Positions 35,257 to 45,531 of a DNA stretch of 64,000 nucleotides are shown piece by piece. Position 1 is the first letter of the stretch. Every line of letters starts with the position of its first letter. The translations under genes and the position numbers were made by a program. The notes under the pieces are model-generated. The model had not been told where the DNA came from. It saw only the letters and a program-made list of their open reading frames with translations, and ran no database searches. Origin of the DNA: Marinobacter denitrificans (lineage in GTDB: Bacteria; Pseudomonadota; Gammaproteobacteria; Pseudomonadales; Oleiphilaceae); the NCBI RefSeq assembly GCF_008795955.1, contig NZ_VMHN01000005.1, positions 124,001 to 188,000 of the forward strand. Reading direction: 5' to 3'.

Positions 35257-35877
35257 ATGAAAATTTACGACACTGAAGGCTTTCCCAACCCGCTACGGGT
35301 TCGCATCGCCCTGGCAGAAAAAGGCGCAACGAATAAGGTGGAATTCGTCCCGGTCGATGTCATGGGCGGGGAGCACCGTTCCGATGCGTTCAAGACGAAA
35401 AACCCGGATGCCACCGTGCCCATGCTGGAACTTGACGACGGCACCTGCATCGCCCAGTGCAATGCCATCACTGAATATATCGACGGTGTCTTTGATGGTC
35501 CGTCCCTTATGGGTACAACCCCAGCGGAGCGTGCCCGTATCGCAATGATGAATCTGCGGGCAGAAAACGGTCTGATGAATGCCGTGGGGGCCTATTTCCA
35601 TCACGCGACCCCGGGGCTTGGTCCGGATCTGGAAACCTGGCAGTGTGCTGAATGGGGTAATAAACAGAAAGAAATTGCCAGCGCAACCATGGCCTACCTT
35701 GACAGCGTTCTGGCGGACAATGAGTTTCTCGCAGGCGACAGCTTCTCGGTCGCAGACATCACCGCCTTTGCCGGCCTGGGGTTTGCGGATTTCGCGAAGG
35801 TTGACATTCCCGAGTCCCTGACCAATCTCCAGGCCTGGCGCGCAAAAGTCGCAGCCCGTCCTTCAATTGCCGGGTGA
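35257..35877 (+). CDS. Glutathione S-transferase
   Basis: A 206-residue cytosolic GST. The thioredoxin-like half ([23 protein letters not shown], then [25 protein letters not shown] with the cis-Pro and Ser/Gln-like glutathione site) is followed by an all-helical half with the family motif [16 protein letters not shown]. It conjugates glutathione to electrophiles. First gene after the palindromic promoter; the neighbouring cupin, hydrolase and reductase suggest a quinone or aldehyde stress response. Confidence 0.9.
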   Translation: MKIYDTEGFPNPLRVRIALAEKGATNKVEFVPVDVMGGEHRSDAFKTKNPDATVPMLELDDGTCIAQCNAITEYIDGVFDGPSLMGTTPAERARIAMMNLRAENGLMNAVGAYFHHATPGLGPDLETWQCAEWGNKQKEIASATMAYLDSVLADNEFLAGDSFSVADITAFAGLGFADFAKVDIPESLTNLQAWRAKVAARPSIAG

Positions 35878-35939
35878 TCCGATACCCTCGGGTTTCATGC
35901 AAGCGCGGAAAACATGAAGGCCAAAAAGGGAGGAATATC

Positions 35940-36608
35940 ATGGAGATTAATGCAGATTTCTCCAAACCGGTGGTTATGCATTCCGACCAGATTGAATGGC
36001 AGCCCTCGCCCATGAAAGGCGTGGAGCGGCGCATGCTGGACCGGATCGGGGAGGAAGTTGCCCGCGCCACGACCATCGTTCGTTATGCGCCGGGGAGTCG
36101 TTTCTCGGCACATACCCACACCGGTGGAGAAGAATTCATCGTACTCGATGGCGTGTTCCAGGATGAGCACGGTGACTTCCCAGCGGGCAGCTATGTGCGC
36201 AACCCCCCAACCACGTCACATATTCCGGGCTCTGAAACGGGCTGCACGATATTTGTGAAACTGTGGCAGTTCGACCTGGCCGACCGCACCCAGTTCAGCA
36301 AGAATATGGAGGCCGGGCTGGGCGCCCCAGTGGGCGGCGTTGCCACCACAAAGCTGCATGAGGACGATCGTGAGATCGTGACCTACAGCCAGCTCGATGC
36401 GGGGGCGACACTGACCTCTGAGGCGCCCGGCGGAATCGAGCTGCTGGTGATCGAAGGTTCGGTCACCAGGGATGGCGAGATGCTGGCCAGGCATGACTGG
36501 CTGCGCCTCCCTGAAGGACACAGGTTGTCCGTGGCGGCCGGGGACGGCGGCGCCAAGATCTGGAGGAAAACGGGGCACCTGCGATTTGCCGGGGCACCGA
36601 GGGTATAA
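35940..36608 (+). CDS. ChrR-type double-cupin protein
   Basis: A 222-residue protein. The first cupin has the metal-binding pattern [31 protein letters not shown] (His, His, Glu) and a later His ([11 protein letters not shown]); a second cupin-like half (about 130-210) lacks obvious ligands. It resembles the cupin domain of ChrR anti-sigma factors without the zinc-finger part. The ATG at 35940 has GGGAGGA upstream; the frame is open to 35874. It may be a dioxygenase-like or sensor protein. Confidence 0.75.
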   Translation: MEINADFSKPVVMHSDQIEWQPSPMKGVERRMLDRIGEEVARATTIVRYAPGSRFSAHTHTGGEEFIVLDGVFQDEHGDFPAGSYVRNPPTTSHIPGSETGCTIFVKLWQFDLADRTQFSKNMEAGLGAPVGGVATTKLHEDDREIVTYSQLDAGATLTSEAPGGIELLVIEGSVTRDGEMLARHDWLRLPEGHRLSVAAGDGGAKIWRKTGHLRFAGAPRV

Positions 36609-36652
36609 GGCCCGGCAATAGCGGGATTGCAAAGGCAAACAGGTGAATAACC

Positions 36653-37219
36653 ATGAACCGTGATACCAGAACAGCCCTGATGGACCTTGCCGAGCACACC
36701 GTTCGGTCACGGGGCTTTGACGGGTTCAGCTATGCGGATCTGGCTGAGGCCATCGGCATTCGAAAGGCCTCGATCCATTATCATTTCCCCACCAAGGCGA
36801 AGCTCTCCGAAGCCTTGATCGAGCGCTATCAGACCAGTCTGCAGCAGGGTCTGACCGAGATAGATGCAGCCCATGCCAGCGCCGGCGCGCGCCTCAAGGC
36901 ACTCATTGCCCTGTACCGCGGGGCCTTACATGATGGACAAACGGTCTGCCTGTGCATTGCTTTTTCGACCTGCCGCGAAAGCCTGTCCGACACTGTCATT
37001 GCCAGAGTCGGCGCCATTCGCGCAATGGTCTTGCAGTGGATTACAGCAACGTTTGAGCTGGGGCACAGGGATGGATCCGTCTCGGCCATCCTGGGTCCCG
37101 CCGATGAAGCGCAGGCGACCCTGGCGATGCTGGAAGGAGCCCACCTTGCCGCGCGCACCGAAGAAGACCTCGCCGTGTTTGATGCCGCAACGCGACTGCT
37201 GCGCGCCCGCTGCCAGTAA
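36653..37219 (+). CDS. TetR-family regulator
   Basis: A 188-residue repressor: N-terminal helix-turn-helix (GFDGFSYADLAEAIGIRKASIHYHFPTKAKLSEALIERY) and a helical ligand domain with Cys residues (QTVCLCIAFSTCRESL), which may sense electrophiles. It lies after the GST and cupin genes. The dyad at 35201-35216 is its likely operator. Confidence 0.88.
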   Translation: MNRDTRTALMDLAEHTVRSRGFDGFSYADLAEAIGIRKASIHYHFPTKAKLSEALIERYQTSLQQGLTEIDAAHASAGARLKALIALYRGALHDGQTVCLCIAFSTCRESLSDTVIARVGAIRAMVLQWITATFELGHRDGSVSAILGPADEAQATLAMLEGAHLAARTEEDLAVFDAATRLLRARCQ

Positions 37220-37363
37220 CGACGGGACAGGAATCGCGCTTTGAGCGAGCGATTAAATTCGTGTTCGCTCACGTGGCGACATTTCCTGTGAGCTTTGGTC
37301 GATGTCTACCCGTACATAATCGCTACGCAAATTGACTCATAACGAGCGAAAAGGAGCAAACAG

Positions 37364-38170
37364 ATGATGAGCACCCTGAAAACAGCACTGGCAGCAGCCA
37401 CGCTGTCACTCACTGTTGCCAGTACGCAGGTACTGGCAGAAACGCAAACCAGAACCATTGAGTATCAAGTCGGCGACGAGACCTTTACCGGCTACATGGC
37501 CTGGGATGATGAATTCGGGCAAAAGCGCCCGGGGGTTCTGGTGGTCCATGAATGGTGGGGGCACAATGAATTCGCCCGGAATCAGGCGGAACGGCTTGCT
37601 TCCGCCGGCTATACAGCGTTTGCGCTGGATATGTATGGCTCTGGCAAACAAGCCGACCATCCCGATACTGCCCAGAAATTCATGCAGGAAGCCACCAGGG
37701 ACATGGACCAGGTTAAGGCACGCTTCATGAAGGCGATGGACATCCTGAAGAACCACGAAAGTGTTGATGGGTCCCGAATTGCAGCACAAGGTTACTGCTT
37801 TGGCGGTGCCGTTGTTCTCAACATGGCGCGCATGGGTGTCGATCTGGACGGCGTTGTCAGCTTCCACGGTGCGCTCGGCAGCCCCCTCCAGGCTGAACAC
37901 GGGTCCGTAAAAGCCAGGGTCCAGGTGTATACCGGCGGTGCCGACAAGCTGGTCCCCTCGGATCAGGTGGCGAGCCTGGTCAAAGAGATGCAGGATGCCG
38001 AAGTCGATCTGACACTGGTGAGCTTCCCCGGAGTGCTGCACTCATTTACCAACCCGGGTGCTGACAAGATCGCCGAGGAGTTCGGCATGCCGGTGGGTTA
38101 TGACGAAGCGGCTGCCGCCCGCTCCTGGGATGGCACCATGCGTTTCTATAAGGCCATCTTCGCCGAGTAA
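37364..38170 (+). CDS. Secreted dienelactone hydrolase-family protein
   Basis: A 268-residue alpha/beta hydrolase. A signal peptide (LKTALAAATLSLTVASTQVLA) is unusual for the family's cytosolic members. The nucleophile motif is GYCFGGAVVLNMA (Cys), with a later Asp and His in GVLHSFTNPGAD. VVHEWWGHNEFARNQAERLA matches the oxyanion region. A periplasmic esterase or lactonase role is likely; the substrate is unknown. Confidence 0.87.
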   Translation: MMSTLKTALAAATLSLTVASTQVLAETQTRTIEYQVGDETFTGYMAWDDEFGQKRPGVLVVHEWWGHNEFARNQAERLASAGYTAFALDMYGSGKQADHPDTAQKFMQEATRDMDQVKARFMKAMDILKNHESVDGSRIAAQGYCFGGAVVLNMARMGVDLDGVVSFHGALGSPLQAEHGSVKARVQVYTGGADKLVPSDQVASLVKEMQDAEVDLTLVSFPGVLHSFTNPGADKIAEEFGMPVGYDEAAAARSWDGTMRFYKAIFAE

Positions 38171-38254
38171 CACAAGCGAATGCAAAAAAACCGAAACCGG
38201 CAGTATTTACAGTGAATTCTGGAACATCAACCGAAAAGCATGAGGAGGTGCAAC

Positions 38255-39340
38255 ATGGCAACTGAGAGTTTACCGCGGTTCAATGATGACAATCGTCCAG
38301 GCTACAAGTCGCTGGGCAACTCGGGTCTGTTCGTCTCCGAACTGTGCCTGGGCACCATGACCTTCGGCGGTGATGAGGACATCTGGGGGCTGATCGGCCA
38401 GTTGCAGCAGGAACAGGCCGACGAACTGGTGAAGATCGCCCTGGAAGCGGGGATTAACTTTATCGATACCGCCAACATCTATGGTTTCGGCGCCAGCGAG
38501 CGCATCGTCGGCCAGTCCCTGAAGAACCTCGGCGTTCGCCGGGAAGATGTCGTGCTGGCCACCAAGGTGCTCGGCCCGATGGGCGAGGGCCCCAATGCCC
38601 GTGGCGCTTCCCGCGGCCACATCATGAATGAATGCAAGGCGAGCCTGGCGCGCCTGCAAACGGATTATATCGACCTGTACCAGATCCACGGTTTTGACCC
38701 GGCCACCCCGATCGAGGAAACCCTGGAGGCACTGAACACCCTGGTGCGACAGGGCCATGTGCGGTACGTGGGTCTGTCCAACTGGGCCGCCTGGCAGGTG
38801 ATGAAAGCCATCGGCATCAGCCAGGCCCGCAACCTGTGCCCGATCATATCCCTGCAGGCCCACTATACCCTCGTAGGTCGCGACCTGGAGCGGGATATTA
38901 TTCCGATGCTGGAATCTGAGAACGTCGGTCTGATGGTGTGGAGCCCGCTGGCAGGCGGTTATCTGTCCGGTAAATACGAGGGGCCGGACGTGTCCGAGGA
39001 AAACCGGCGTGCCAAGTTTGACTTTCCGCCTGTCGACCGTGAGCGGGGCAGCGACGTCATCAAGGTGATGCGGGAGATTGCCGGCGGAAAGCAGATCGAC
39101 GGCGAGCCGGTTACCGTAGCCCAAATAGCCCTGGCGTGGCTGCTACACCAGAAGCCTGTATCCAGTATTATCGTTGGCGCCAAGCGGCCGGAGCAGCTGA
39201 AAGCCAATATCCAGGCAGCGCAGATCCGGTTGTCTGGCGAAGAACTTAATACGCTCGACGAGGTGAGCCGTATACCGGAGGAGTATCCGGGCTGGATGAT
39301 GAAAATGATGGCCGGGTATAGGGACTCTACTGAGTCCTGA
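38255..39340 (+). CDS. Aldo/keto reductase
   Basis: A 361-residue NADPH-dependent reductase. Visible motifs are FIDTANIYGFGASERIVGQSL with the catalytic Asp/Tyr, DLYQIHGFDPATPIEETLEAL, VRYVGLSNWAAWQVMKA and SSIIVGAKRPEQLKANIQA for the cofactor phosphate. The ATG at 38255 has GAGGAGGTG just upstream, better than the start at 38240. It ends the detoxification run and is convergent with an RND operon. Confidence 0.9.
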   Translation: MATESLPRFNDDNRPGYKSLGNSGLFVSELCLGTMTFGGDEDIWGLIGQLQQEQADELVKIALEAGINFIDTANIYGFGASERIVGQSLKNLGVRREDVVLATKVLGPMGEGPNARGASRGHIMNECKASLARLQTDYIDLYQIHGFDPATPIEETLEALNTLVRQGHVRYVGLSNWAAWQVMKAIGISQARNLCPIISLQAHYTLVGRDLERDIIPMLESENVGLMVWSPLAGGYLSGKYEGPDVSEENRRAKFDFPPVDRERGSDVIKVMREIAGGKQIDGEPVTVAQIALAWLLHQKPVSSIIVGAKRPEQLKANIQAAQIRLSGEELNTLDEVSRIPEEYPGWMMKMMAGYRDSTES

Positions 39341-39353
39341 TTCTTCACATCGC

Positions 39354-39374
39354 GCTGCGCCCCGGCGGCGCAGC
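39354..39374. terminator. Bidirectional terminator hairpin
   Basis: GCTGCGCC (39354-39361) and GGCGCAGC (39367-39374), loop CCGGC, between two convergent genes. There is no clear T tract, but the GC stem is strong. Confidence 0.5.
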
Positions 39375-39428
39375 CGCTCAACTTGAGAAGTGGCCTATGC
39401 TGTCAACACGTAAACGTCCGTGACTACT

Positions 39429-42400
39429 TCAATCTTCTATCTGTAAGCGAAACCAGAGTGCATAAAGCGCCGGAACAAACAACAGCGTGATCAGAGTGCC
39501 GACCGCCACGCCCCCTATAAGCACATAAGCCAGCGGTCCCCAGAACAGGTCAAAGGTCAGAGGTACAAACGCCAGAACGGCCGCCAGGGCAGTGAGCACC
39601 ACGGGGCGGGCGCGTTGGACTGCCGCCTCGACCACGGCTTCCCGGGCAACCATCCCTGCTTTGAAGTTGTCCTGCACCTGTTGGGTCAGAATCATGGTAT
39701 TTCGCATCAGGATGCCGCCCAGGCCAATCAGTCCCAGCAACGCGGTAAAGCCAAAGGGTTGGTTAAACAGCAGCAAAGCCAGCACAGCGCCAATCAGCCC
39801 CAGTGGCGCGGTGGCCAGAACGGTCAATGTACCGATAAATGAACGCATCTGAAGCATGATGAAGATCAGCATCAACGCCAACATCACCGGCTGTAATGCC
39901 TGGATGGACGCATTGGCTTTGGCTGATTGCTCCACCGTACCGCCGATTTCAACACGATAACCCTCCGGTAACTGTTCACGCAGGCCTGTCATCGCACTCC
40001 AGATCTCCTTGGTGACATCCGGTGGCTGGGCGCCTTCTACATCCGCCTGAACGGCCAGGAAGAGGTCACGGTTGTAACGCTTTATAACGGGCTCCTCATA
40101 GCGAACCTGCCACTTGCCCAGTTGCTGTGCGGAAAGTTTGCGGCCGTCGCGGGTCTTGATTTCAAGATCTTCGGGCATCATCACTTCGCCACGGGCATTA
40201 CGCGCCACCAGTTGAACGCTCCTTATTCCCTGACGTAGCTCGGTGACGGCCACTCCGCGAAGTTGGAACTGCAGTTGCCGGGCAACTTCTGCCGGGGTCA
40301 GGCCGATCCAACCCAGGTTTTCCGGGTCCAACTCAAGATAGAGAGTGGGTACGCGCTCATCCCATTCGAGATGCGGCATGACGATATTCGGATGCCCGGT
40401 CATAAGAGTCCGGATCTGGTGCGCGATCTCTCTGAGTTGATCGGGTTCCGGGCCCAACACTCGAAAACTGACCGGCCAGGCCACCGGGGGACCATACAGC
40501 AAACGCGTTACCCGCACTCGTGCCTCCGGAAACTCACCCACCGCGATTCTGGTTTCCAGCGCCGAGATGATGCGATCGCGCCCTTCAACGTCCTGCCCGA
40601 TGGCAATCAGCTTGGCAAATGCCGGGTCCGGCTGCTCGGGGTTGGCAGATACGAAAAACCGGGGGGCACCGGCACCGATGTAAGCGGAAAGGCTTTTCAC
40701 CTCCGGCATGTCCATCAATATCGCTTCCAGGCGTCTGACACTTTCATCTGTGGTAGCGATAGCGCTTCCCTGTGGAGCAAAGACGCTGACCAAAACTTCG
40801 GGGCGATCAGAACTCGGAAAAAACTGCTTCTGCACCTGAGTTGCCATACCGAAAGCACTGATCACCAGCAAACCCAACGTGATAAAAACGACGGTTTTCC
40901 GGTATTGTACACACGCGGCAATGACCCCACGCAACCGCTGATAAAAAGCGCTTTGGTAAAGGTCCTGGCCACCATGACCGGGATAGTTGGGCAAAAGCTT
41001 GACGCCCAGATAAGGCGTGAAGGTTACCGCCACTACCCAGGAAATCAACAACGAAAAAGCCAGCACCCAGAAAATGTTGCCGGTGTATTCCCCGACACCG
41101 GACTGGGCAAATCCGATGGGGACAAATCCGGCCACCGTCACCAATGTTCCAAACAGCATGGGAGCAGCTGTTACGCTCCAGGCATGACTGGCGGCCCGTA
41201 CCCGGTCCCAGCCGCTCTCCATTTTTACAATCATCATTTCAATGGCGATGATCGCATCGTCCACTAACAGGCCCAATGCGATAATCAACGCGCCCAGGGT
41301 GATGCGGTCCAGGTTAATGCCCGCCATTTTCATCAATAAAAAGGTCAGGCCGAGAGTGACGGGAATCGCGATGCCCACCACCAAACCCGCGCGCAGACCG
41401 ATCGCCAGTATGCTGACCCCCATCACGACGACCAGCGCCACCAGAAACTTGACCTGAAAAAGATCAACCGCCTGAGTGATGGCTTCGGCCTGGTCGGTCA
41501 GGGTCTGTATTGACATCCCCAGGGGCAGCCTGGCCTGTTCAGTATTGACAAACTCGCGCAGGCGCTCGCCAAACGCCAGGCCATTTTCGCCCGTCTCCAT
41601 GACGACGCCCAGGAGGATCGCATCCTCACCGCTGGAACGGACGATGTAGTTCAGCGGATCTTCATAGCCCAAACGCACCTCGGCCAGATCAGACACGGTG
41701 ATAAGCTGGTCTCCGATACGCAGAGGTACTGAGGCGAGGCGCTCAATGTCAGACAGGTCGATGTTGCTGCGGATGTAAACCCGCGGGCCGGCCAGATCAA
41801 CAAAGCCAAGAGGCTCAAGACGATTGTTGGCCTCTATCGCCTGTAACACGTCTTCTGCCGACAAACCGAGGTTGTTGAGCCGGTCCTGATCAAACTCGAG
41901 ATACACCCGCTCAGGACGCTCCGCCAGGAGCTGTGCTTTTTGCAAGCCGGGCAACCGCTGCAGGCGATCTCGTATCGATTCTGTCTCGCGGGTCAGTTCA
42001 CCCATTGGCATTCCGGGTGCCGTCAGGGCCAGCAGAGAGAAATACACATCCGCGAAATCGTCGTTAACGATGGGCCCGATCACACCCCGGGGGAGGGTGG
42101 GTCTCTCATCGGACATGCGTTTGCGGACCTGGTAAAAGAGGTCCGGCACTTTTTCACTGGGCGTATAATCCTGGAACCGGATAAGCATGGAGGCCTGTCC
42201 GGGCCGAATGGTGGTTTCAACGGTGTCAAAATACGCCACCTCCTGGATTTGCTTTTCCAGACGATCCACCACCTGATTCTGCAGCACCTCGGGGGTTGCT
42301 CCCGGCCAGACCACAGAGACCACCATCGACCGCACGGTGAACGCAGGGTCTTCTGCCCGACCAAGGGATGAGAACGCGTAGAAGCCCGCAACAACCGACA

Positions 42401-42467
42401 TCAAAAGAAAAAAGAGGGTGACCGAACGCTCGCGCACTGCCAGCGCGGAGAGATTAGGCAGGCTCAT
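39429..42467 (-). CDS. RND efflux permease co-operonic with thioesterases
   Basis: A 1012-residue RND permease with the usual twelve helices. TM4 has the Asp pair (LGLLVDDAIIAIEMMIVKM); the TM10 position is Arg (GLGGILMRNTMIL), as in a separate RND subfamily that also lacks the AcrB loop details. The start overlaps the stop of the adaptor gene by four bases. It is the last gene of a minus-strand operon that starts with two thioesterases and a hydrolase, so an acyl or aromatic-acid substrate is possible. No outer-membrane channel gene belongs to the set. Confidence 0.9.
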   Translation of the reverse strand: MSLPNLSALAVRERSVTLFFLLMSVVAGFYAFSSLGRAEDPAFTVRSMVVSVVWPGATPEVLQNQVVDRLEKQIQEVAYFDTVETTIRPGQASMLIRFQDYTPSEKVPDLFYQVRKRMSDERPTLPRGVIGPIVNDDFADVYFSLLALTAPGMPMGELTRETESIRDRLQRLPGLQKAQLLAERPERVYLEFDQDRLNNLGLSAEDVLQAIEANNRLEPLGFVDLAGPRVYIRSNIDLSDIERLASVPLRIGDQLITVSDLAEVRLGYEDPLNYIVRSSGEDAILLGVVMETGENGLAFGERLREFVNTEQARLPLGMSIQTLTDQAEAITQAVDLFQVKFLVALVVVMGVSILAIGLRAGLVVGIAIPVTLGLTFLLMKMAGINLDRITLGALIIALGLLVDDAIIAIEMMIVKMESGWDRVRAASHAWSVTAAPMLFGTLVTVAGFVPIGFAQSGVGEYTGNIFWVLAFSLLISWVVAVTFTPYLGVKLLPNYPGHGGQDLYQSAFYQRLRGVIAACVQYRKTVVFITLGLLVISAFGMATQVQKQFFPSSDRPEVLVSVFAPQGSAIATTDESVRRLEAILMDMPEVKSLSAYIGAGAPRFFVSANPEQPDPAFAKLIAIGQDVEGRDRIISALETRIAVGEFPEARVRVTRLLYGPPVAWPVSFRVLGPEPDQLREIAHQIRTLMTGHPNIVMPHLEWDERVPTLYLELDPENLGWIGLTPAEVARQLQFQLRGVAVTELRQGIRSVQLVARNARGEVMMPEDLEIKTRDGRKLSAQQLGKWQVRYEEPVIKRYNRDLFLAVQADVEGAQPPDVTKEIWSAMTGLREQLPEGYRVEIGGTVEQSAKANASIQALQPVMLALMLIFIMLQMRSFIGTLTVLATAPLGLIGAVLALLLFNQPFGFTALLGLIGLGGILMRNTMILTQQVQDNFKAGMVAREAVVEAAVQRARPVVLTALAAVLAFVPLTFDLFWGPLAYVLIGGVAVGTLITLLFVPALYALWFRLQIED

Positions 42468-43516
42468 CGCGCCAGCTCCCGCACCGCCATGCCAGGAGTG
42501 AGCAGGTGTGTCCCCAACGCGACAATGGACGTTCCCGCATTGATATCGGCCCTGATCTGCGCATACTCCTCACCCAGATCGATAACCTCGACCGCCAGGG
42601 GGTTCACCGTGCCGTCGGAGACCAGCCAGACCTGCGGCGTTTGCCCTCTCTCATCCAGGGCACCCAGCGGTACGCGATGGCTGGGCGCGGTTTGCTTCTG
42701 TGCTAACCGGACACTCACCACCGAACCCAGGGTTAAAGATGAGGGGTAGGGCCCCTCCAGGCTGTATCGGGCACGCCAGCTCAGGCTTCTGGGGTCGGCA
42801 GCCCCGGCAATCTCTCTCAGACTCACAGCAAGCTGTTCGCCAGTGGGTAAAGGAACATAACCGCGCCTGGGTGGGTTACTGCCCTCTGGCAAAAAAACCT
42901 CCACTTCCAGCGATTGATCTTCAGCCAGAACGGCAAGTGTTTGTCCGACCCCCACCACCTGACCGGGTTCAACGATGACCTCAGTGACCACACCTGTGTT
43001 GGACGCTTTTAGTTCCGCATACCCCAGAGCATTCTGAGCCTGCTGATTGCGCGCAGAAGCCGTTTCCACCTGGCTGCGCGCCTCGCGCTCTGCCAATTCA
43101 AGGCGTTGCAGGGTTTGTTCGCTGACAAACTGACGTCCTACGAGTTGCTGCTGACGCTGGAGCTCATTGGTGGCAATGGCCAGGGCTGCTTCTGATCGCT
43201 TGAGTTCCGCGGCAGCTCCCCCCGCCGTTGCCACAAGGTCTCGTGTGTCGAGCTTGAACAGTAAGTCGCCTTTTTTCACGCGCTGACCGGCATCGATAAA
43301 ACGCTGTTGAATCCGGCCGGAGATCTGAAAGGCCTGAGGAACTTCGTGGCGGCCTCGCAGGGTTCCGGAAAATCTCTGCGCTGTTGGGTCTGCCGCCTTT
43401 AGAACAACTGTTTTTACCCAGGGGATAGAGGCGAGAGCCTCTGGGGGCGGTTCCGAAGACTGCTGACAACCAGACAGAAGGAGCAGCGAGATAAACAGTG
43501 TCAGCATACAGCGCAT
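42464..43516 (-). CDS. RND adaptor lipoprotein
   Basis: A 350-residue membrane-fusion protein with a lipobox (LTLFISLLLLSGC). The lipoyl half (FQISGRIQQRFIDAGQRVKKGDLLFKLDTRDL), a short coiled hairpin (LKRSEAALAIATNELQRQQQL...) and NTGVVTEVIVEPGQVVGVGQTLA are visible. The frame is open far upstream (to 43909), but the ATG at 43516 starts the lipoprotein signal and has AGGA upstream. It couples to the permease by an ATGA overlap. Confidence 0.88.
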   Translation of the reverse strand: MRCMLTLFISLLLLSGCQQSSEPPPEALASIPWVKTVVLKAADPTAQRFSGTLRGRHEVPQAFQISGRIQQRFIDAGQRVKKGDLLFKLDTRDLVATAGGAAAELKRSEAALAIATNELQRQQQLVGRQFVSEQTLQRLELAEREARSQVETASARNQQAQNALGYAELKASNTGVVTEVIVEPGQVVGVGQTLAVLAEDQSLEVEVFLPEGSNPPRRGYVPLPTGEQLAVSLREIAGAADPRSLSWRARYSLEGPYPSSLTLGSVVSVRLAQKQTAPSHRVPLGALDERGQTPQVWLVSDGTVNPLAVEVIDLGEEYAQIRADINAGTSIVALGTHLLTPGMAVRELAR

Positions 43517-43553
43517 GGCAGGTGTCCTGATTGGCAAAATCCAGGTGTGGGTA

Positions 43554-44456
43554 TCAGTTCTCGCGGCATCCGGATAAAGCAAGCTGCAGGATGGCGTCGC
43601 GAACGGTGTCGTTCTGCTCCATGGGCAGAAAATGGGTTGTACCTTCAACCACCCGCACGCCAGCCGAGGGCAGCAGGGTCTGCAGCCGTTGTCGGGCCGC
43701 CGGCGAGAAGGTTGACCCGCGTTCCGCCGCCAGCGCGATAACCGGGCACCGCAACTGACGAATACCGGGCCAGGGGTTGTGTTCGGTGTGGGCAAAGGTA
43801 ACGCTTTCCCACTCCGGGCTGCACGCCAATTGAAGTTGATCTTCCTGCGGCACGAAGGCGTGTTGGACGTAGGCTTCCAGCCATGCTTCAGGCCAGGTTT
43901 TGAAACCACCGCGACCTCGATAGTTGTCCAGCGCGGCAGTGTGCGAGTCGAACACCCTGCGCCGACGTGCCGCTCCGGCGGCCAGTGACAACCGATGTGA
44001 CTGACGCAGCAGTTTGGCCAGCCCCAACTTCAGGCCCTGCACTGGATCTATGATCACGGGTTCCGCCAGAATCAGGCCCAGCACTTTGTCAGGCCGGCGG
44101 GCAGCGGCCATGATGCTGGTGGTGGCACCGATGGAATGGCCGGCAAGCCAGACCGGCTCGTCCTGGCTATCCAGCAGAGCCGTCATATCGCGATAGTAGG
44201 TTTCCCAGCCCCGGAATGTCGAAACATTCGCCGCATCGGCGCTGGCGCCATGCCCCCGCATGTCCCAGGCCAGGACATTGACGTCCGTGGCAAGCTCGTC
44301 AAGGAGGGGGTGGTACAGGCGGCCATGGAAACCCGTGGCGTGTGCCCAATGGAGCGTAGGGCGCGCTTTGGAATGCGGCCAGCGCCACAGTGCGATGCCG
44401 GCGCCATCCGTCGCCCGGAATTCGTCGCGTTCAGGTGTGTTGTGCTTAATGTCCAT
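43554..44456 (-). CDS. Alpha/beta hydrolase
   Basis: A 300-residue hydrolase. HATGFHGRLYHPLLDEL gives the oxyanion loop, NVLAWDMRGHGASA the strand after it, WLAGHSIGATTSIMAA the Ser nucleophile elbow, and VVEGTTHFLPMEQ the catalytic His. The ATG at 44456 overlaps the end of the thioesterase gene by 11 bp, so the frame upstream is not used. An ester or lactone substrate is likely. Confidence 0.87.
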   Translation of the reverse strand: MDIKHNTPERDEFRATDGAGIALWRWPHSKARPTLHWAHATGFHGRLYHPLLDELATDVNVLAWDMRGHGASADAANVSTFRGWETYYRDMTALLDSQDEPVWLAGHSIGATTSIMAAARRPDKVLGLILAEPVIIDPVQGLKLGLAKLLRQSHRLSLAAGAARRRRVFDSHTAALDNYRGRGGFKTWPEAWLEAYVQHAFVPQEDQLQLACSPEWESVTFAHTEHNPWPGIRQLRCPVIALAAERGSTFSPAARQRLQTLLPSAGVRVVEGTTHFLPMEQNDTVRDAILQLALSGCREN

Positions 44457-44937
44457 GTCGGTCTTCTTGTTGGGCGGCCATTGTCGGGAGCAATAACTGA
44501 ACCTGACCCGTGGCGATCGGTTTGTTCTCATCGCCTTGCCAGCAGGTCACCTGGACCAGGCTGGTCCGCCTGCCTTGCCGAATAATGTCGGCCCGGGCGA
44601 ACGTCGATCGGGCCTGCGCGGAGCGGAGGTAATTGATGTGGCTGTCGAGAATGCGCGGGCAACGTGTCTCTGTATCCTGGCTTTGCGCAGCCACCCGCGC
44701 AGTGAGTTCGATCAGGGCCCCAAGCACACCGCCATGGAGGGCGGGTAGCATGAAGTTGCCAATCAGCGCTTCACGACACGGCAAATGAACCAGTACACCT
44801 CCATCACCCCACTGAACCTCAAGCCCGAGGTGCCCTGCGTAGGGAATGCGCTCCAGCAGAGCCTGCCAGTCAGCACATTCTTTCCCACTTTCCGCAGCGC
44901 CTGAGATGTGTTGTGCCGAATCGCCAATCGTGGTCAT
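44446..44937 (-). CDS. PaaI-type hot-dog thioesterase
   Basis: A 163-residue protein of the 4HBT/PaaI hot-dog class: YAGHLGLEVQWGDGGVLVHLPCREALIGNFMLPALHGGVLGALIELTARVAAQ, with the HGG turn and the helix bearing the acid residue. LDSHINYLRSAQARSTFARADIIRQGRRTSLVQVTCWQ completes the fold. It should hydrolyse acyl-CoA esters. It overlaps the neighbouring genes on both sides. Confidence 0.85.
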   Translation of the reverse strand: MTTIGDSAQHISGAAESGKECADWQALLERIPYAGHLGLEVQWGDGGVLVHLPCREALIGNFMLPALHGGVLGALIELTARVAAQSQDTETRCPRILDSHINYLRSAQARSTFARADIIRQGRRTSLVQVTCWQGDENKPIATGQVQLLLPTMAAQQEDRHGH

Positions 44938-45440
44938 GCGCTCTCCTTTCCTCGTCCACCTGCATGGAATTGCTGGCCCTGGGTGTTACGCATGAAGGTG
45001 GCGTTTGCCGTCGCCAGCAACTCACGATTGCCCTCGCTAAGGATGTCACAATGAATAAACGCGACCTCGTCCGTTAAATGTCGACAGGTAGCCAACGCTA
45101 ACAGGGCCCGGTCGCCGCTGGCAGGGCGCAGATAATCCATGCGCAAATCCAGCGTGGCAATGGGCATCAACTCCAGGGCCCCCGCGAATACCGCCAGGCC
45201 TCCGGCGGAGTCTGCCAGCGAGTAAAGTACGCTGGTGCAGATTTCTTTCGTATCATCCTGGGCGAACATCCATGACTGTGGCGTCAGACGCATACAGACC
45301 TGGCCCTGGTCTACCGAGACAACCTGCATACCCAGCTCCCTGCCGTGGGGAACCTGCTCGGTGAACTGCCACGCTGTCGCCACAGCGTTACTGTGCTGAG
45401 CTCTGTTCGGCTTGGTCATCAGATCTGCCCAGCCTGGCAT
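44934..45440 (-). CDS. Second hot-dog thioesterase-like protein
   Basis: A 168-residue protein with the same layout as the next gene: HGRELGMQVVSVDQGQVCMRLTPQSWMFAQ, a central helix (CTSVLYSLADSAGGLAVFAGALE, where Asp replaces the usual acid), and LDLRMDYLRPASGDRALLALATCRHL. It may form a heterodimer with the product of 44446-44937. An ATG seven codons in is an alternative start. First gene of the operon, about 95 bp from the 24-bp palindrome. Confidence 0.78.
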   Translation of the reverse strand: MPGWADLMTKPNRAQHSNAVATAWQFTEQVPHGRELGMQVVSVDQGQVCMRLTPQSWMFAQDDTKEICTSVLYSLADSAGGLAVFAGALELMPIATLDLRMDYLRPASGDRALLALATCRHLTDEVAFIHCDILSEGNRELLATANATFMRNTQGQQFHAGGRGKESA

Positions 45441-45531
45441 GCCTTTCGTACCGAGGCGGAAGTGATGGGAACCAGCTGATTTTCATTGATCATTGCCATG
45501 TCATTGTCTACCGAATAATATTGTTGCTGGA

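Noticed and set aside
40263-41267. 334-codon plus-strand frame within the RND permease at 39429
   Set aside because: Antisense shadow; composition is unlike a folded protein.
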